From Cohnella xylanilytica (lineage in GTDB: Bacteria; Bacillota; Bacilli; Paenibacillales; Paenibacillaceae): 64,000 nt of DNA. The stretch lies in contig NZ_JACJVR010000060.1 of assembly GCF_014212175.1 (NCBI RefSeq), positions 1-64,000 on the forward strand, given 5' to 3'. A program made the translations under genes and the position numbers. Position 1 is the stretch's first letter; the number at the start of each line of letters is the position of its first letter. Under the pieces are notes generated by a model. The model was not told where the DNA came from. It did no database searches and was given only the letters and a program-made list of their open reading frames with translations. Positions 17,268 to 26,490 of this stretch are shown in pieces.

Positions 17268-18461
17268 CTATAGAACTTTCCAAGCATAGCTCCCGTCCGC
17301 TCCTTTGAGACATATATACAGAACGTCGCTACCGCCGTTGCTGCGTTTGTAGAACATTCGTCCGCGGTAAGCCGCTCCGGCCGGAGGAAGCGATGCTCCG
17401 TCCTCGATGTAGGGAGGCAAACCGTCGATCGAATAAAAGTTCCATCCGTTATTGGTATACGTCGCGTAATCGCTCACCTTGGACGCTTCCGTCGATCCGC
17501 TTCGCAAAAGCCCGGACGCGACGACCTTGCCGAAGGTGCCGATGGCGCTTATGTTGCCGCTCCCGACTCCTTGCTCCGGATTGATATAGATATTGCGGGC
17601 GTTCAACACCGATTTGCCGTCGCCTTGAAGCACCGTGTGGACGCTGTTCGTCCAGGACTTGATCGAGACGCTGACGCCGCTGACGTCGTAGGCGCCGTTC
17701 TCCAGAACGAACATCAGCGAATAATTGACCGTAATCCGATGATGCTCGACGTGAACGTAACGGATGATGCAGTTGAACGCGCTGTCGTTCTTGAGGATCG
17801 TATTCGCCCAGTTCTCGCAGTTCAGGCTGTCCAGCGAGAACTCCGTCTGCATGTCGAAGGCGCTTGAGGCGACGACCGACGGGTCTTGGAAAATTTTGAT
17901 GTTGCTAAACATGTTCATCGGCCTTCCGATGGCCGAGCTCGACCGGATATAGAAGCAAGTCGTGCCGACGGTCCAGAACATAATGTCCTCCCACTTGCAG
18001 CCCCAGACCGGAAGCTGCCCGGAGGACGTCGTTTTGAAGCCGTAGCCCGCGTTCACGACCCTCAGCTTCCGATAGACGTGATGGTACAAGCCGTTGGAAT
18101 TGCTCGTCTCGTTCGTATATTCGACCGCGATGCCGTTCGGATTCCGGTCCTTCGTCTGCAGCCGGGTAAACGTAAGCTCCAGTTCCTCCATCGTCACGCT
18201 GTGCGTGTCCATGGAAGTGAACCGGAAGATCGGCCTGTTGTCGACGTCCATCTTGATCGACGCGGCGGTCCAATTCTCGCCGACGATCGACAGCCCCGGG
18301 AATCTCCCGATCGCGATGGTGTTCGTAATCCGGTACGACCCTTTCGGAAAATAGACCTTGCCGAAGGCTCCTGCCGCGTTGATGGCGTTTTGAATCGCTT
18401 TCGTATCGTCGGTTCTGCCATCGCCCGCCGCGTTATAAGGCGCATCCTTGACGTTGATCAT
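17268..18461 (-). CDS. Pectate-lyase-superfamily (beta-helix) protein, tailspike-like
   Basis: This 397-residue protein begins with MINVKDAPYNAAGDGRTDDTKAIQNAINAAG, the entry signature of the pectate lyase 3 / tailspike beta-helix family, followed by GKVYFPKGSYRI and later short strand repeats. The C-terminal RGRMFYKR...DVLYICLKGADGSYAWKVL is like the ends of phage tail fibres. No signal peptide is visible. The ATG at 18461 follows AGAGGAGGTGGGTGAAC. It is the last gene after wzz and wzy, so it may cleave, lyse or modify the polymer made here. Enzyme activity is inference; catalytic residues cannot be assigned by eye. Confidence 0.78.
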   Translation of the reverse strand: MINVKDAPYNAAGDGRTDDTKAIQNAINAAGAFGKVYFPKGSYRITNTIAIGRFPGLSIVGENWTAASIKMDVDNRPIFRFTSMDTHSVTMEELELTFTRLQTKDRNPNGIAVEYTNETSNSNGLYHHVYRKLRVVNAGYGFKTTSSGQLPVWGCKWEDIMFWTVGTTCFYIRSSSAIGRPMNMFSNIKIFQDPSVVASSAFDMQTEFSLDSLNCENWANTILKNDSAFNCIIRYVHVEHHRITVNYSLMFVLENGAYDVSGVSVSIKSWTNSVHTVLQGDGKSVLNARNIYINPEQGVGSGNISAIGTFGKVVASGLLRSGSTEASKVSDYATYTNNGWNFYSIDGLPPYIEDGASLPPAGAAYRGRMFYKRSNGGSDVLYICLKGADGSYAWKVL

Positions 18462-18530
18462 GTTCACCCACCTCCTCTTAACCATCCTATGAAGCGGTCG
18501 GAAGAGGGTGTGGACGATTAACGGGGACGT

Positions 18531-19943
18531 TCAACCCAAATGCAACGCGGGACGGGCCGCGGGCAGACGCTCTATGGCCGGATCCGGAACGGCATACCGA
18601 TAGGCGGACAGCGAGAGGATAAAGACGATGTAATAGTTGCCGATAATGTTGACGGTCGTATAGCTCTGCAGCATCATGACGGCGAAGCTGACGATGAAGA
18701 ACGGGTACAGGAACCCGTATTCGGTGCCCCGCAGGCTTCTTATGTTTTTCCGAATGGACAGAATGGCATAGCCGAGCAGAAGAAGCCCGACGAGGCCGAA
18801 CGAGGAGATATAAGTAGGCAGGAAGGCTCCCGAACCGGGCCATCCCGATTCGCCGTAATAAAGGGCGATCGATTCGTAAGAGCGGAAGCCCCAGTCGGGG
18901 AAATACTTCATGTAATAGAAGCCTTGAATGCCGTTGCCTACCCCCAGAATCGGATAATCGACGAGCGCCCGCATGTTCGTATAGATGGAAGTCGTCCGAT
19001 GCAGGGTCGACAAGCTGTTATCGATGCTCGCCACCTTCAGGACCGTGTTCTCGAACAGCTCGCTCTTCTGGAATTGGGGCCAGAACAGAAGAGCGCCGAG
19101 AATGACCGACAGGACGACGTAGACGCGAATGTGCATGACGATCCGCGGCTTCTTGTACTTGAGCAGGAACAGGAAGCACAGCGCGCACCCGGCGATGCCG
19201 ATATACCCGCTGGAGCTGTTGTTGAAGGCGAGAATCGGAAGAAGCGAGAGAATGAGGACGATCCCGAGCTTCCGGTTGATCTTGTTGTGAATCGTCAGCA
19301 GCAAGAGCAGCGGCAGAAGGAAGATGGACAGCTGGGCTCCGGCGAACGAAGCCTCCATCGTGACCAGATTCAGCTTCTGGGCGCGCTCGACGTACACTTC
19401 CTTGAAGGCGAACAGCTGGACGATCGCTTTCTCGATCGCCAGCGCCGCGCCGCTCTTCGTCGCCAAATAGAACACCTGCAGGTACCCGATCAGAATGATC
19501 GAGGCGAAGGAGGCGACGACGACCCGGATGATTTTCTTGAACTCGATCTGGGACAAGATGTAGTCGTTGTATAAAATCATGAGGATCAGCTGGAAGTAAT
19601 ACAGCAGATGCGGGGTTGCCGCCGTAATCGTGTTCCGTCCGAGCAGGGTGCCGAGCTCGCGATACTGAACAAGCGCCATCACGAGGCTCATCAAGTTCAG
19701 CAGCAGAATAATCGCGGCAAGCTTCCTGGCGACGGGCGAGACGCGGTATTCCCGCTTCTTCGCCGCGAGCAGGAAGAACATCAGAACCAGCCCGGGAATA
19801 TGCAGGAAGAACGATACCGATCCGGACATGCTATGGAGGCTGTCCGTCATCCACTCGCATCCATAGGGAAGAAGGAACAGATAGAGATATATGACCGTCT
19901 TCTCGATCTTGCCGACTCGGTTCAAGGCCAGAACTCCTTCCAT
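18531..19943 (-). CDS. Wzy-type polysaccharide polymerase / O-antigen ligase-like membrane protein
   Basis: This 470-residue protein has about 11-12 hydrophobic segments and a large periplasm-side loop (about 290-370) carrying PILGVGNGIQGFYYMKYFPDWG and SGWPGSGAFLPTYIS, where Wzy and WaaL family proteins have their main extracellular loop. Members join repeat units outside the membrane. The ATG at 19943 has GAGGAAG 10 bases upstream; a TTG at 19925 has a better spaced AAGGAG and is a real alternative (464 residues). It lies between wzz and the beta-helix gene, as expected for a Wzx/Wzy system. Confidence 0.85.
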   Translation of the reverse strand: MEGVLALNRVGKIEKTVIYLYLFLLPYGCEWMTDSLHSMSGSVSFFLHIPGLVLMFFLLAAKKREYRVSPVARKLAAIILLLNLMSLVMALVQYRELGTLLGRNTITAATPHLLYYFQLILMILYNDYILSQIEFKKIIRVVVASFASIILIGYLQVFYLATKSGAALAIEKAIVQLFAFKEVYVERAQKLNLVTMEASFAGAQLSIFLLPLLLLLTIHNKINRKLGIVLILSLLPILAFNNSSSGYIGIAGCALCFLFLLKYKKPRIVMHIRVYVVLSVILGALLFWPQFQKSELFENTVLKVASIDNSLSTLHRTTSIYTNMRALVDYPILGVGNGIQGFYYMKYFPDWGFRSYESIALYYGESGWPGSGAFLPTYISSFGLVGLLLLGYAILSIRKNIRSLRGTEYGFLYPFFIVSFAVMMLQSYTTVNIIGNYYIVFILSLSAYRYAVPDPAIERLPAARPALHLG

Positions 19944-19968
19944 GCGCCTAACGCTTCCTCGCAAACGG

Positions 19969-20730
19969 CTACGCTTGATGATTGACGCCGACGGATACGG
20001 AATCGCCGGGCGATCTCTTCTTCGACCTCCGGTGATCCTTCTTGATCTCCGCCCGCTTCATCTGCCGGATGACGACGAGGGTAGGCTGGCGCAGATGCTT
20101 GGCGATGTCCTCTTCCGACTTGATCGTATCGTCGAGGTATTCCCACAGGAAGACGGCGCCGATCGAGATCATCAGCGACAGGACGAACGCGATCGCCATC
20201 TTGTAGACGATTCCCTTGGAGACGGGGGCCGAGAACTCTTCCGGCTGCGCCTCGCTCAGGATCGTGACGTTGTTGACGTTCATGATCTTGGAGATCTCCT
20301 GCTTGAACACTTCGGCGACGGCGTTCGCGAGCCGGGAGGCTTCCTCGGGGGAATAGTCGGTCGCGGACAGGGTGACGACCTGCGACTTCGCGGAGGTGCT
20401 GACGTCGACCTGCTCCGTCAACTGCTTGGCGGTCTTGCCGAATTCGGGATGCAGGGCGGCCACCTTGCCCATGATCGCGGGGGTACCGATGATTTCTTTA
20501 TACGTCTCCAGGTAGAGAAGACTGAGATTCACTTGGTTGAAGTCCGCCGACCTGTCTTCGTTGGTCCTGTCGATATTGTTGACGATAAGCTTCGTGCTCG
20601 CCTGATAGACCGGCTTGCTGTACATGACGTGGTACGCGGCCGCCGCTCCGCAGAACAGAATCGCCATTAAAGCAATGAACCACGATCTGCGCAGCAGAAC
20701 TTTAAAGTACTCCCTCATATCGGACTCCAT
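19969..20730 (-). CDS. Wzz/YveK-type chain-length regulator (kinase adaptor)
   Basis: This 253-residue protein has one membrane segment near the N-terminus (SWFIALMAILFCGAAAAY), an extracellular domain starting YQASTKLIVNN, and a second segment (GIVYKMAIAFVLSLMISIGAVFLWEYLDDTIKSEEDI) in the Wzz pattern. A basic cytoplasmic tail of about 40 residues follows. Such proteins set polymer length and activate the cytoplasmic tyrosine kinase, which here is encoded 24 kb away (44091-44771). The ATG at 20730 follows GAGGAGGTTCAAC. It is the first gene after a double-operator promoter. Confidence 0.9.
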   Translation of the reverse strand: MESDMREYFKVLLRRSWFIALMAILFCGAAAAYHVMYSKPVYQASTKLIVNNIDRTNEDRSADFNQVNLSLLYLETYKEIIGTPAIMGKVAALHPEFGKTAKQLTEQVDVSTSAKSQVVTLSATDYSPEEASRLANAVAEVFKQEISKIMNVNNVTILSEAQPEEFSAPVSKGIVYKMAIAFVLSLMISIGAVFLWEYLDDTIKSEEDIAKHLRQPTLVVIRQMKRAEIKKDHRRSKKRSPGDSVSVGVNHQA

Positions 20731-20758
20731 GTTGAACCTCCTCAAAGGTATACCCGTT

Positions 20759-20814
20759 GACACGTATCGTATCAATCACTCCTCTAATATATGATACGAT
20801 CTGTAACGTGTCAA
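20759..20814 (-). promoter_or_regulatory. Double-operator promoter of the wzz-wzy unit
   Basis: On the minus strand TTGACA (20809-20814), a 17-bp spacer and TATATT (20786-20791). Operator 1, GATACGATCTGTAAC (20793-20807), lies in the spacer. Operator 2, GACACGTATCGTATC (20759-20773), lies downstream. The centres are 34 bp apart. Confidence 0.82.
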
Positions 20815-20855
20815 GCGAAACCTGTCTCCTCTCCCAGTCTCCGGCTTCCGCGCCG

Positions 20856-21992
20856 TCACAAGGATTGGAACCGAATCTCGTATCTCTCGGCCAATTCGCA
20901 GAACCGGGAGGCGATCATCTTCACTTCCTCCCGCATGGTCATGCTCTCGAAGATAAAGATATCCAGATTGCCGTCGTTGCGGCAGAGGTCGTACAGGTTA
21001 AGGATCGCCGTGCTGCCGAACGAGAACAGGTTCAGCTTGCGGATGTCGTGCTTGAGCACGACCAGGTACAGAAGCTCGATCGGCCATCCCTTGGGCAGCA
21101 AGGAGACTTGGCCGGAGAACGATTCGAGAGGGCTTAGCTCCCCCGGATGCTGCTTGAAGAAGACCGGCTCGGACGGGTCCCGATCCCGAAGCGTATCGTT
21201 CACCCGCCGCAAAATCTCGTCCAGGTATTCCTGGCGCTTCTCGATGTTGTCGATGAACGGTTCGGTCAGCACGACCGTCATCTCGTCCCGCCCCGCCACC
21301 AGCCGGTCGATCTCGCGAAGCTCCGGATAGATCCAGTAGAGCTCCTCGGCGATCTGCGGCGTCCGCAGGAACTCCTTGAGCGTCATCGGCAGCGGGCGCG
21401 CCTTGTTCTTCAAGGAGCGGCTGCCGTCGGTCACGAAGAGCTGGGGCCGCTGCAGCCAGATCGATTCGATCCACTTCACGCTGCCGAAGACGCCGCCCGG
21501 CAGACCGAGCTTCGGCGCCATCCGCTTCAGAAGCTTCATGTACCACCGGGTGTGCGTGCTGTTGTCGATATAATTGCCGAAGCCCTCTTCGTAGAGGCGC
21601 ACTCGCTTGCCCTCGCTGTCGAACTTCCTCATGATCGCGTATTCGATCGCGACGAAGTCGTGGGCGATGAACGCTTCCGAGTAATCCGAGATGTTCGCGA
21701 ACAAGGAAGGAAGGCTCTGACCCCATCGATGGTAGAAAAAATATTTGCGGATCGGCCCCAAGCCCAGCTTGTAGCGATCCCGCGTTCCGTCGTCGTCGAT
21801 ATAGATGACTTGCTCCCACGCATGCGTCTCCCTGACCTTGCGGCAGAAATCGGCCGCTCCGTAGAAGTGGTTCAGCACGACGATGTCGCACCGCTCGAAG
21901 CCGCACCCGAGCTTGATCAGCCGGGCGATCATGTATTGGAACGGCTTCGTGCATACGAACAGTATTTTAGGTGGGCGCTTGTCGCTGTTCAT
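20856..21992 (-). CDS. Polysialyltransferase-family-like glycosyltransferase (candidate pseudaminyltransferase)
   Basis: This 378-residue protein resembles the bacterial polysialyltransferase group: an N-terminal Rossmann half (ILFVCTKPFQYMIARLI), an acidic motif in RLYEEGFGNYID (about residue 130), VFFKQHPGELSP (the HP motif, about 290) and LFSFGSTAILNL (the Ser motif, about 340). These match the D/E-D/E-G, HP and S/T motifs of CMP-sialic-acid transferases. Genes for a CMP-activated nonulosonate are in the same island, so it is the best candidate to transfer that sugar. It ends the unit that begins with pseB. The family call rests on motifs only. Confidence 0.7.
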   Translation of the reverse strand: MNSDKRPPKILFVCTKPFQYMIARLIKLGCGFERCDIVVLNHFYGAADFCRKVRETHAWEQVIYIDDDGTRDRYKLGLGPIRKYFFYHRWGQSLPSLFANISDYSEAFIAHDFVAIEYAIMRKFDSEGKRVRLYEEGFGNYIDNSTHTRWYMKLLKRMAPKLGLPGGVFGSVKWIESIWLQRPQLFVTDGSRSLKNKARPLPMTLKEFLRTPQIAEELYWIYPELREIDRLVAGRDEMTVVLTEPFIDNIEKRQEYLDEILRRVNDTLRDRDPSEPVFFKQHPGELSPLESFSGQVSLLPKGWPIELLYLVVLKHDIRKLNLFSFGSTAILNLYDLCRNDGNLDIFIFESMTMREEVKMIASRFCELAERYEIRFQSL

Positions 21993-22010
21993 GCTTCCGA
22001 GCTCCTCTCG

Positions 22011-23222
22011 CTATTTCGCCGTCAGCTTCCCGCCGAATCCCCCCGGGGACCGCGAAGGGAGTCCGTCCTCCGCCTCTTCGCCGCGGTTCTCTCCTGCGCT
22101 CCGTCTCCGCAGCGTCGCCCGCTTCTTCCATTCTCCGAAGCGGATCTGCCAATGCCGGAACGTTCCGCTCTGCCTGGCGAAGATCCCCGCCCACACGCAC
22201 AGGCACACATACGCTTTCTTGCGGTTGCTGTTGGCTACGTAATGATTGAAGTTGCGGCGCAGCGTGTCCGTCCAATAGAACTTGTAGTCCTGCGTGCCGC
22301 CTTCGAAGTCGTATTCCTCCATGCCCCGGTCGCGGTAGTGCTCCAGCAGGCGGGCCAGAAGGACGAGCCCGATCCCCTTCTTCGCGAATTCGGGCGAATA
22401 ATTCATCATTTTCCCGTATACCTTGCGGTTCATATAATGGCAGACGTTCACGGCGGCCAGCCGGCCGTCGATCTCGATGTAGGACATGCCCAGATGCCCT
22501 TGTTCGCTAAGCTTCGCGTAAAGCTTCCTGCAAAAATGGCGGTAGACCGGATCCTGCAGCCGGCTGTCGGGCCACTTCGACAAGTGCCACTCCAGCGCCC
22601 GGTTCCAGATCTCGGGATCGAACGGCCGATCGAGCTCCACTCTGACGTCGTGCTCCCGCATCAGCTTCCGCTGCCTTCTCTCGATGTCCTTCAGCTCCTT
22701 GGCGTTCCATTTCCCGGGCCGACTCTTCCCATAGTTCAGATAAGGAACGAAGTCCGCCTCTTCCGTATATACCTTGTAGGAGCTGCCGAATACCTTCCGG
22801 GCCAGGAAAGTCGCGTTGTTCTTGGAGTTCATGAACCCGAGCGTCATCAGGTCCCACTCGGACGAACGCTCCTGAAGGGCGTCCTTGATGTGCTTCAGGA
22901 GGACGGATTCGTTGTAGTCCTTGTGCAGGCAGAAGCCGCTGTACATCGCCGTGCCGTATGCGATCCAATGCAGCGAACGGACAGGCATTCCGCCGACCTT
23001 CGTCCGAAGCCGGTGAAGGGGAGCGGCGGCTACGCACGTATCCCCGTCGTAGACGACAACCAGGAACAGGTCGGCGTCCCGTCCGTGATAATCGGTCAGG
23101 CAGGCGGAGATCCAATCCCACGTATCGTACAGATCGGGGCTCTCCATATGGGAGACGAGCTCCGTCCAATCGTCCTTCATTCGCTCGAATTGGCCATAGC
23201 TTCTCAGCACCTCGGCGCGCAT
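22011..23222 (-). CDS. BcsL/CelD-type GNAT acyltransferase
   Basis: This 403-residue protein has the double-GNAT layout of the acetyltransferase_6 (CelD/BcsL) family: YDTWDWISACLTDY near the N-terminus, KWNAKELKDIERRQRKLMREH in the middle, and a C-terminal catalytic part with GQLG-type IGLVLLARLLEHYRDRGMEEYDFEGGTQDYKFYW. It should use an acyl-CoA to acylate a sugar or precursor in polymer synthesis. The ATG follows AGAAGGG. It does not look like the short PseH enzyme, so it is not an obvious replacement for it. Confidence 0.8.
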   Translation of the reverse strand: MRAEVLRSYGQFERMKDDWTELVSHMESPDLYDTWDWISACLTDYHGRDADLFLVVVYDGDTCVAAAPLHRLRTKVGGMPVRSLHWIAYGTAMYSGFCLHKDYNESVLLKHIKDALQERSSEWDLMTLGFMNSKNNATFLARKVFGSSYKVYTEEADFVPYLNYGKSRPGKWNAKELKDIERRQRKLMREHDVRVELDRPFDPEIWNRALEWHLSKWPDSRLQDPVYRHFCRKLYAKLSEQGHLGMSYIEIDGRLAAVNVCHYMNRKVYGKMMNYSPEFAKKGIGLVLLARLLEHYRDRGMEEYDFEGGTQDYKFYWTDTLRRNFNHYVANSNRKKAYVCLCVWAGIFARQSGTFRHWQIRFGEWKKRATLRRRSAGENRGEEAEDGLPSRSPGGFGGKLTAK

Positions 23223-23238
23223 AGCGGCGACCGCCCTT

Positions 23239-24636
23239 CTAACGGAATTTGAATGCTTGCATGCCCATCCGCAGCAGTTCCCTTCTCGGCGAAGGCGCCG
23301 TTACCAACAGAAGAAGCGGCGCGAACAGCAGAGCTCCCCACGGCAGCGGCAGGTAGGAGCTAAACAGGCACGGCACGCAAGCCGCCGCGAACAGGAAGGC
23401 GTTCGCGTAACGCATCCGGTACAGCCGGCTGACCGGGGTGTGAACGGCTGCGTACGAGAGAAGCGACGCCAGCTCGGCCGCGGCGTACCCCATAAGCCCG
23501 GCGATCGGCACGAGAGCGGCCGCGGTTCCGGCGAACAGGGCGATATGGAGCAAGTGGAAGCGGATGACCGCCGCGTTCCGGCCCAGCGCGTACAGAATAT
23601 TCACGTGCACGCTGAAGATGCTCGCCGCGAAGCAGACGATCGTCATGTACGGATAGAGGCGGAGCACGTCCGTCCAGTCCGAACCGAAAAAGACGGAGAT
23701 CGCCCACGGAGCGACGGCCGAGAAGCCGGCGAAGAAGGGCGCGATCGCCAACACCTGTGCGAGCAGAGCCTGGTTCATCGCGCTCTCCACGCGTGCCGGC
23801 TCCTGGCGGATCTTCGCCAGGACGGCGAACGTGATCCGCTGGATCGCCGCCCCCGCGAAGCCGAGCGATTCGACGAGCCGCACGCCCAAGGCTACGAAGG
23901 CGACGCCTTCGGGACCCACGAAGCGGCCGACGAGCAGGGGAGCGACGAGCGAGCGAAGGCCCATGATTCGCGAAGACACCGTGTGGCCGAAGCCGTAGCG
24001 GAACATTCTCGCGAACAGGGCGGCGTCCCAATGGAAGGCGGGGCGGTACTTCGAGTGGAACAAGCCCAGCGCCGTCGTCGCCGCGCCCTGCGCGAGACAG
24101 CCCGCGACGGGGGCCCAGACGCCGAAGCCCGAGGCGGCGAGACCGAGGGCGACCCCGTAATAGAGGAGCTGGGCGTTCATCTCGATGAGGGCGATTTGCC
24201 GGAACCGGAGCTCCCTCTCCAGCACGGCCATCGCCGGAATCTGGAGGGCGTTCAGCGGCAGCGCGGCGAGCATGGCGGCGAAGGGCCAGACCAGGTCCGG
24301 ATTGCGCAGCCAATCGCCGATCAGGGGGGACAAGGCCGCCCCCAGCGCCGCCGCTGCGCCGCTCGCCGCCAGGATGGACGTGAAGGCGAGATCGAGCGGT
24401 TTGCGTCCGCCGCTCTCTCCTTCCCGGATCAAGCAGGCGTTCATCCCGTTGATGCACAGATCCGAGACGTAGATCCAGATGCCCGAGATCGTCGCGAACG
24501 TGCCGTATTGATGCGCTCCGATCCATCTCGTCAGAAGCAGCATCCCTCCTAGGCTGACGGCGATGCCGATCGCCTTGCGGACCGCCAGGAAGGCTCCTCC
24601 TTCGAGGATCCGGCTGCGCAATCCTTCGTCGCTCAC
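23239..24636 (-). CDS. Wzx-type oligosaccharide flippase (PST family)
   Basis: This 465-residue membrane protein has about 12-14 hydrophobic segments and an N-terminus typical of polysaccharide exporters (FLAVRKAIGIAVSLGGMLLLTRWIGAHQYGTFATI). It should move the undecaprenyl-linked repeat unit across the membrane for Wzy. It starts with GTG after ACGGGGGAATCGAC. The GC content is very high and Ala-rich. It is one of two flippases in the island, the other being MurJ-like. Confidence 0.88.
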   Translation of the reverse strand: MSDEGLRSRILEGGAFLAVRKAIGIAVSLGGMLLLTRWIGAHQYGTFATISGIWIYVSDLCINGMNACLIREGESGGRKPLDLAFTSILAASGAAAALGAALSPLIGDWLRNPDLVWPFAAMLAALPLNALQIPAMAVLERELRFRQIALIEMNAQLLYYGVALGLAASGFGVWAPVAGCLAQGAATTALGLFHSKYRPAFHWDAALFARMFRYGFGHTVSSRIMGLRSLVAPLLVGRFVGPEGVAFVALGVRLVESLGFAGAAIQRITFAVLAKIRQEPARVESAMNQALLAQVLAIAPFFAGFSAVAPWAISVFFGSDWTDVLRLYPYMTIVCFAASIFSVHVNILYALGRNAAVIRFHLLHIALFAGTAAALVPIAGLMGYAAAELASLLSYAAVHTPVSRLYRMRYANAFLFAAACVPCLFSSYLPLPWGALLFAPLLLLVTAPSPRRELLRMGMQAFKFR

Positions 24637-24678
24637 GTCGATTCCCCCGTTAGTTGTCTTTGCTCCTCAATCGCGTCT

Positions 24679-24795
24679 CCCGCCGCCGCGGCTCTGTAAC
24701 CTCCATTTTGGCGGTTACAGCTCCTCCATCCCGCCGCCGCGACCCTGTAACCTCCATTTTGGCGGTTACAGCTCCTCCATCTCCCCGCCGCGGCC
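24679..24795. repeat. Two 51-bp direct repeats carrying a 27-bp palindrome
   Basis: Units at 24679-24729 and 24730-24780 are nearly identical, and a partial third follows. Each holds a palindrome with 8-bp arms CTGTAACC and GGTTACAG (24694-24720 and 24745-24771) around TCCATTTTGGC. They fill the gap between the wzx start and the glycosyltransferase stop codon. Confidence 0.85.
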
Positions 24796-24802
24796 CGCGC
24801 CC

Positions 24803-25912
24803 TCAATGCCCGGAAGCGAAGCTTCCGATAATGCGCAGATGGCTGTCCACCATCCGCTCCATCGTATAGCCCCGGGCGATCTCTCTGCTTTTCGCCCCGA
24901 ACGTCTGCCTCAGCTCCGGATCGACCGCGAGCCTCTCGCACCGCTCCCCCAGCAGCGCGGCATCCTCCGGCGGAACCAGGAAGCCGTTCTCCCCTTCCCG
25001 CACCAGGTCGTGGGCGGCCCCCGCCATCGTGGTGGAGACGACGGGAAGCCCGAACGCCAGCGCCTCGTTCAGGACGAGCCCCCAGATATCGAAGCGCGTC
25101 GGCATCGCGAACACGTCCGCCAGCTTCCAGTAAACGAGCAGCTCCCGCTTCTGCATGAAGTCCTTGATGACGACGTTCGGAATGCGCTCGTCCCGAATCC
25201 GGGCTTCGTACGCCTCCCGCTCCGGCCCGCCTCCGATCAGGAGCAGGCTGGCGTTCGCGTTGCGCATCCGGGCGAACGCGTCCAGCAAAACGTCCATCCC
25301 TTTGCGATGGATGAATTGACCGACGGAGAGGATGACCGTTCCTTTCAAGCCTTCCCGCCTCTTGAGCTCCTCCTTCTCCCCCTCGGGCAAGGGCCTCGTA
25401 TCCCCCTCGCTCAGGGCCACCGAAGAGAACGGGTATTCCCGGATCCGCCTCCCGTCCGCCCCGTAATGGCTCAAATACCGGGTGCAGTTGGAGCCGGACG
25501 AGAGCCACAGGTCGGCGCTGGAGATCAGGCTCGTCTTCAGCTTCCGGAGCAGCCACTTGTCTTCGGACACGAAGCCGCCGTCGGAGTTGAGGATGAACCT
25601 CTTCTTCTTGAACTTCAGCCACCTTATCGCCATCATCTCCGTCGGCGAGCTGTAGCAGCCGAGGATGTAGACGTCGAACGGCTCCGCGTTCAGCTCCCGG
25701 ATGACCGAGAAGTTGACGTGCTTGTCGAGGCCGAGCGTGAAGCCGGGCAGGAACTTGTAGCGGAACGACGCGCCCAGCCCTTCGATCGCCCACTCCCGGT
25801 TCGACTCGTTCTTCGCTTCGAACCAGACCGTCAGATCGCAATGCTTGCCCAATTCGTTGAAGAAGTCGATCCGGTAGGGGGCGGGGATATTCGTCAAAAA
25901 CAACACCTTCAT
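24803..25912 (-). CDS. Glycosyltransferase family 4
   Basis: This 369-residue GT-B enzyme begins MKVLFLTNIPAPYRIDFFNEL and has GGFVSEDKW, SVGQFIHRKGMDVLLDAFAR and the donor-site segment DVFAMPTRFDIWGLVLNEALAFGLPVV. The ATG at 25912 follows GGAGGGACGAATCCG and overlaps the VanZ stop as ATGA. The open frame upstream of this ATG is the VanZ gene read in another frame. It adds one sugar of the repeat unit; the donor cannot be named. Confidence 0.9.
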   Translation of the reverse strand: MKVLFLTNIPAPYRIDFFNELGKHCDLTVWFEAKNESNREWAIEGLGASFRYKFLPGFTLGLDKHVNFSVIRELNAEPFDVYILGCYSSPTEMMAIRWLKFKKKRFILNSDGGFVSEDKWLLRKLKTSLISSADLWLSSGSNCTRYLSHYGADGRRIREYPFSSVALSEGDTRPLPEGEKEELKRREGLKGTVILSVGQFIHRKGMDVLLDAFARMRNANASLLLIGGGPEREAYEARIRDERIPNVVIKDFMQKRELLVYWKLADVFAMPTRFDIWGLVLNEALAFGLPVVSTTMAGAAHDLVREGENGFLVPPEDAALLGERCERLAVDPELRQTFGAKSREIARGYTMERMVDSHLRIIGSFASGH

Positions 25913-26490
25913 CGGATTCGTCCCTCCGATCGCCCGTAGGCTCGCGCCCCTTGCTCTCTTTGCTCCCTTTGCTCCCCTTGCGCCCTTCGAGCCCTTCTCC
26001 TTCTGCGAGCCGCCCCGAATCGCGCCGCCAGCTGACACGCCAGCAGGCCGAAGCAAGCTCCGGTCGTATCCAGCAGAACGTCCTGCGGGAGCGGCGTCCG
26101 CCCGGCCACGCCGGCCTGATGGAATTCGTCCGTCACCGCGAACAGCAGGCAGAGAACGGCGACGACCGGCAGCAGGACTACCGCCTTCCGAACGCGAAGC
26201 CGCAGCGTCAGGTAGAGCAGGCTGGCGAGTACGGCGTACTCGGCGAAGTGGGACGCCTTGCGGATGAAGAATTCGGCGAAGCCCGCCGGGCCGAGCGACT
26301 GGAGGCTGACCGTCAGCTCTCCGTATTCGAACCGGACGCCGCCGAACCATCGTTCCATGTCGATCTTCGCGACCTGGCGGGCCAGCCACGGCTTCATGTC
26401 CTGCTTGGACAGCGGCTGGGAGGAGAACGCGAAGATGACGAGCATCCAGCCGGCGAGGCCGATCGCGTAAACGGCCATCAACGCCTTCAC
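25909..26490 (-). CDS. VanZ family membrane protein
   Basis: This protein of about 193 residues has four hydrophobic segments and the VanZ-type signature: ASHFAEYAVLASLLY, FAVTDEFHQAGVAGR and LPQDVLLDTTGACFGLL. Members are linked to glycopeptide tolerance or unknown envelope roles. The start is set at GTG 26490, which overlaps the PseI stop as GTGA; GTG 26502 would add four residues. The C-terminal tail is very Arg/Gln-rich ([20 protein letters not shown]) and probably disordered. It sits between pseI and a glycosyltransferase gene in a coupled chain. Confidence 0.82.
   Translation of the reverse strand: MKALMAVYAIGLAGWMLVIFAFSSQPLSKQDMKPWLARQVAKIDMERWFGGVRFEYGELTVSLQSLGPAGFAEFFIRKASHFAEYAVLASLLYLTLRLRVRKAVVLLPVVAVLCLLFAVTDEFHQAGVAGRTPLPQDVLLDTTGACFGLLACQLAARFGAARRRRRARRAQGEQREQREQGARAYGRSEGRIR

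Noticed and set aside
22011..23222. PseH replacement
   Set aside because: It is a 403-residue BcsL-type protein far from the pse core; PseH enzymes are short GNAT proteins. The formyltransferase fits the missing step better.
24679..24795. CRISPR-like array
   Set aside because: Only two full units, no unique spacers between repeats and no cas genes; it is a direct duplication of 51 bp.
24803..26389. Long frame fusing VanZ-region DNA to the glycosyltransferase
   Set aside because: The upstream half is VanZ DNA in another frame. The true start is ATG 25912 with GGAGGG and ATGA overlap.
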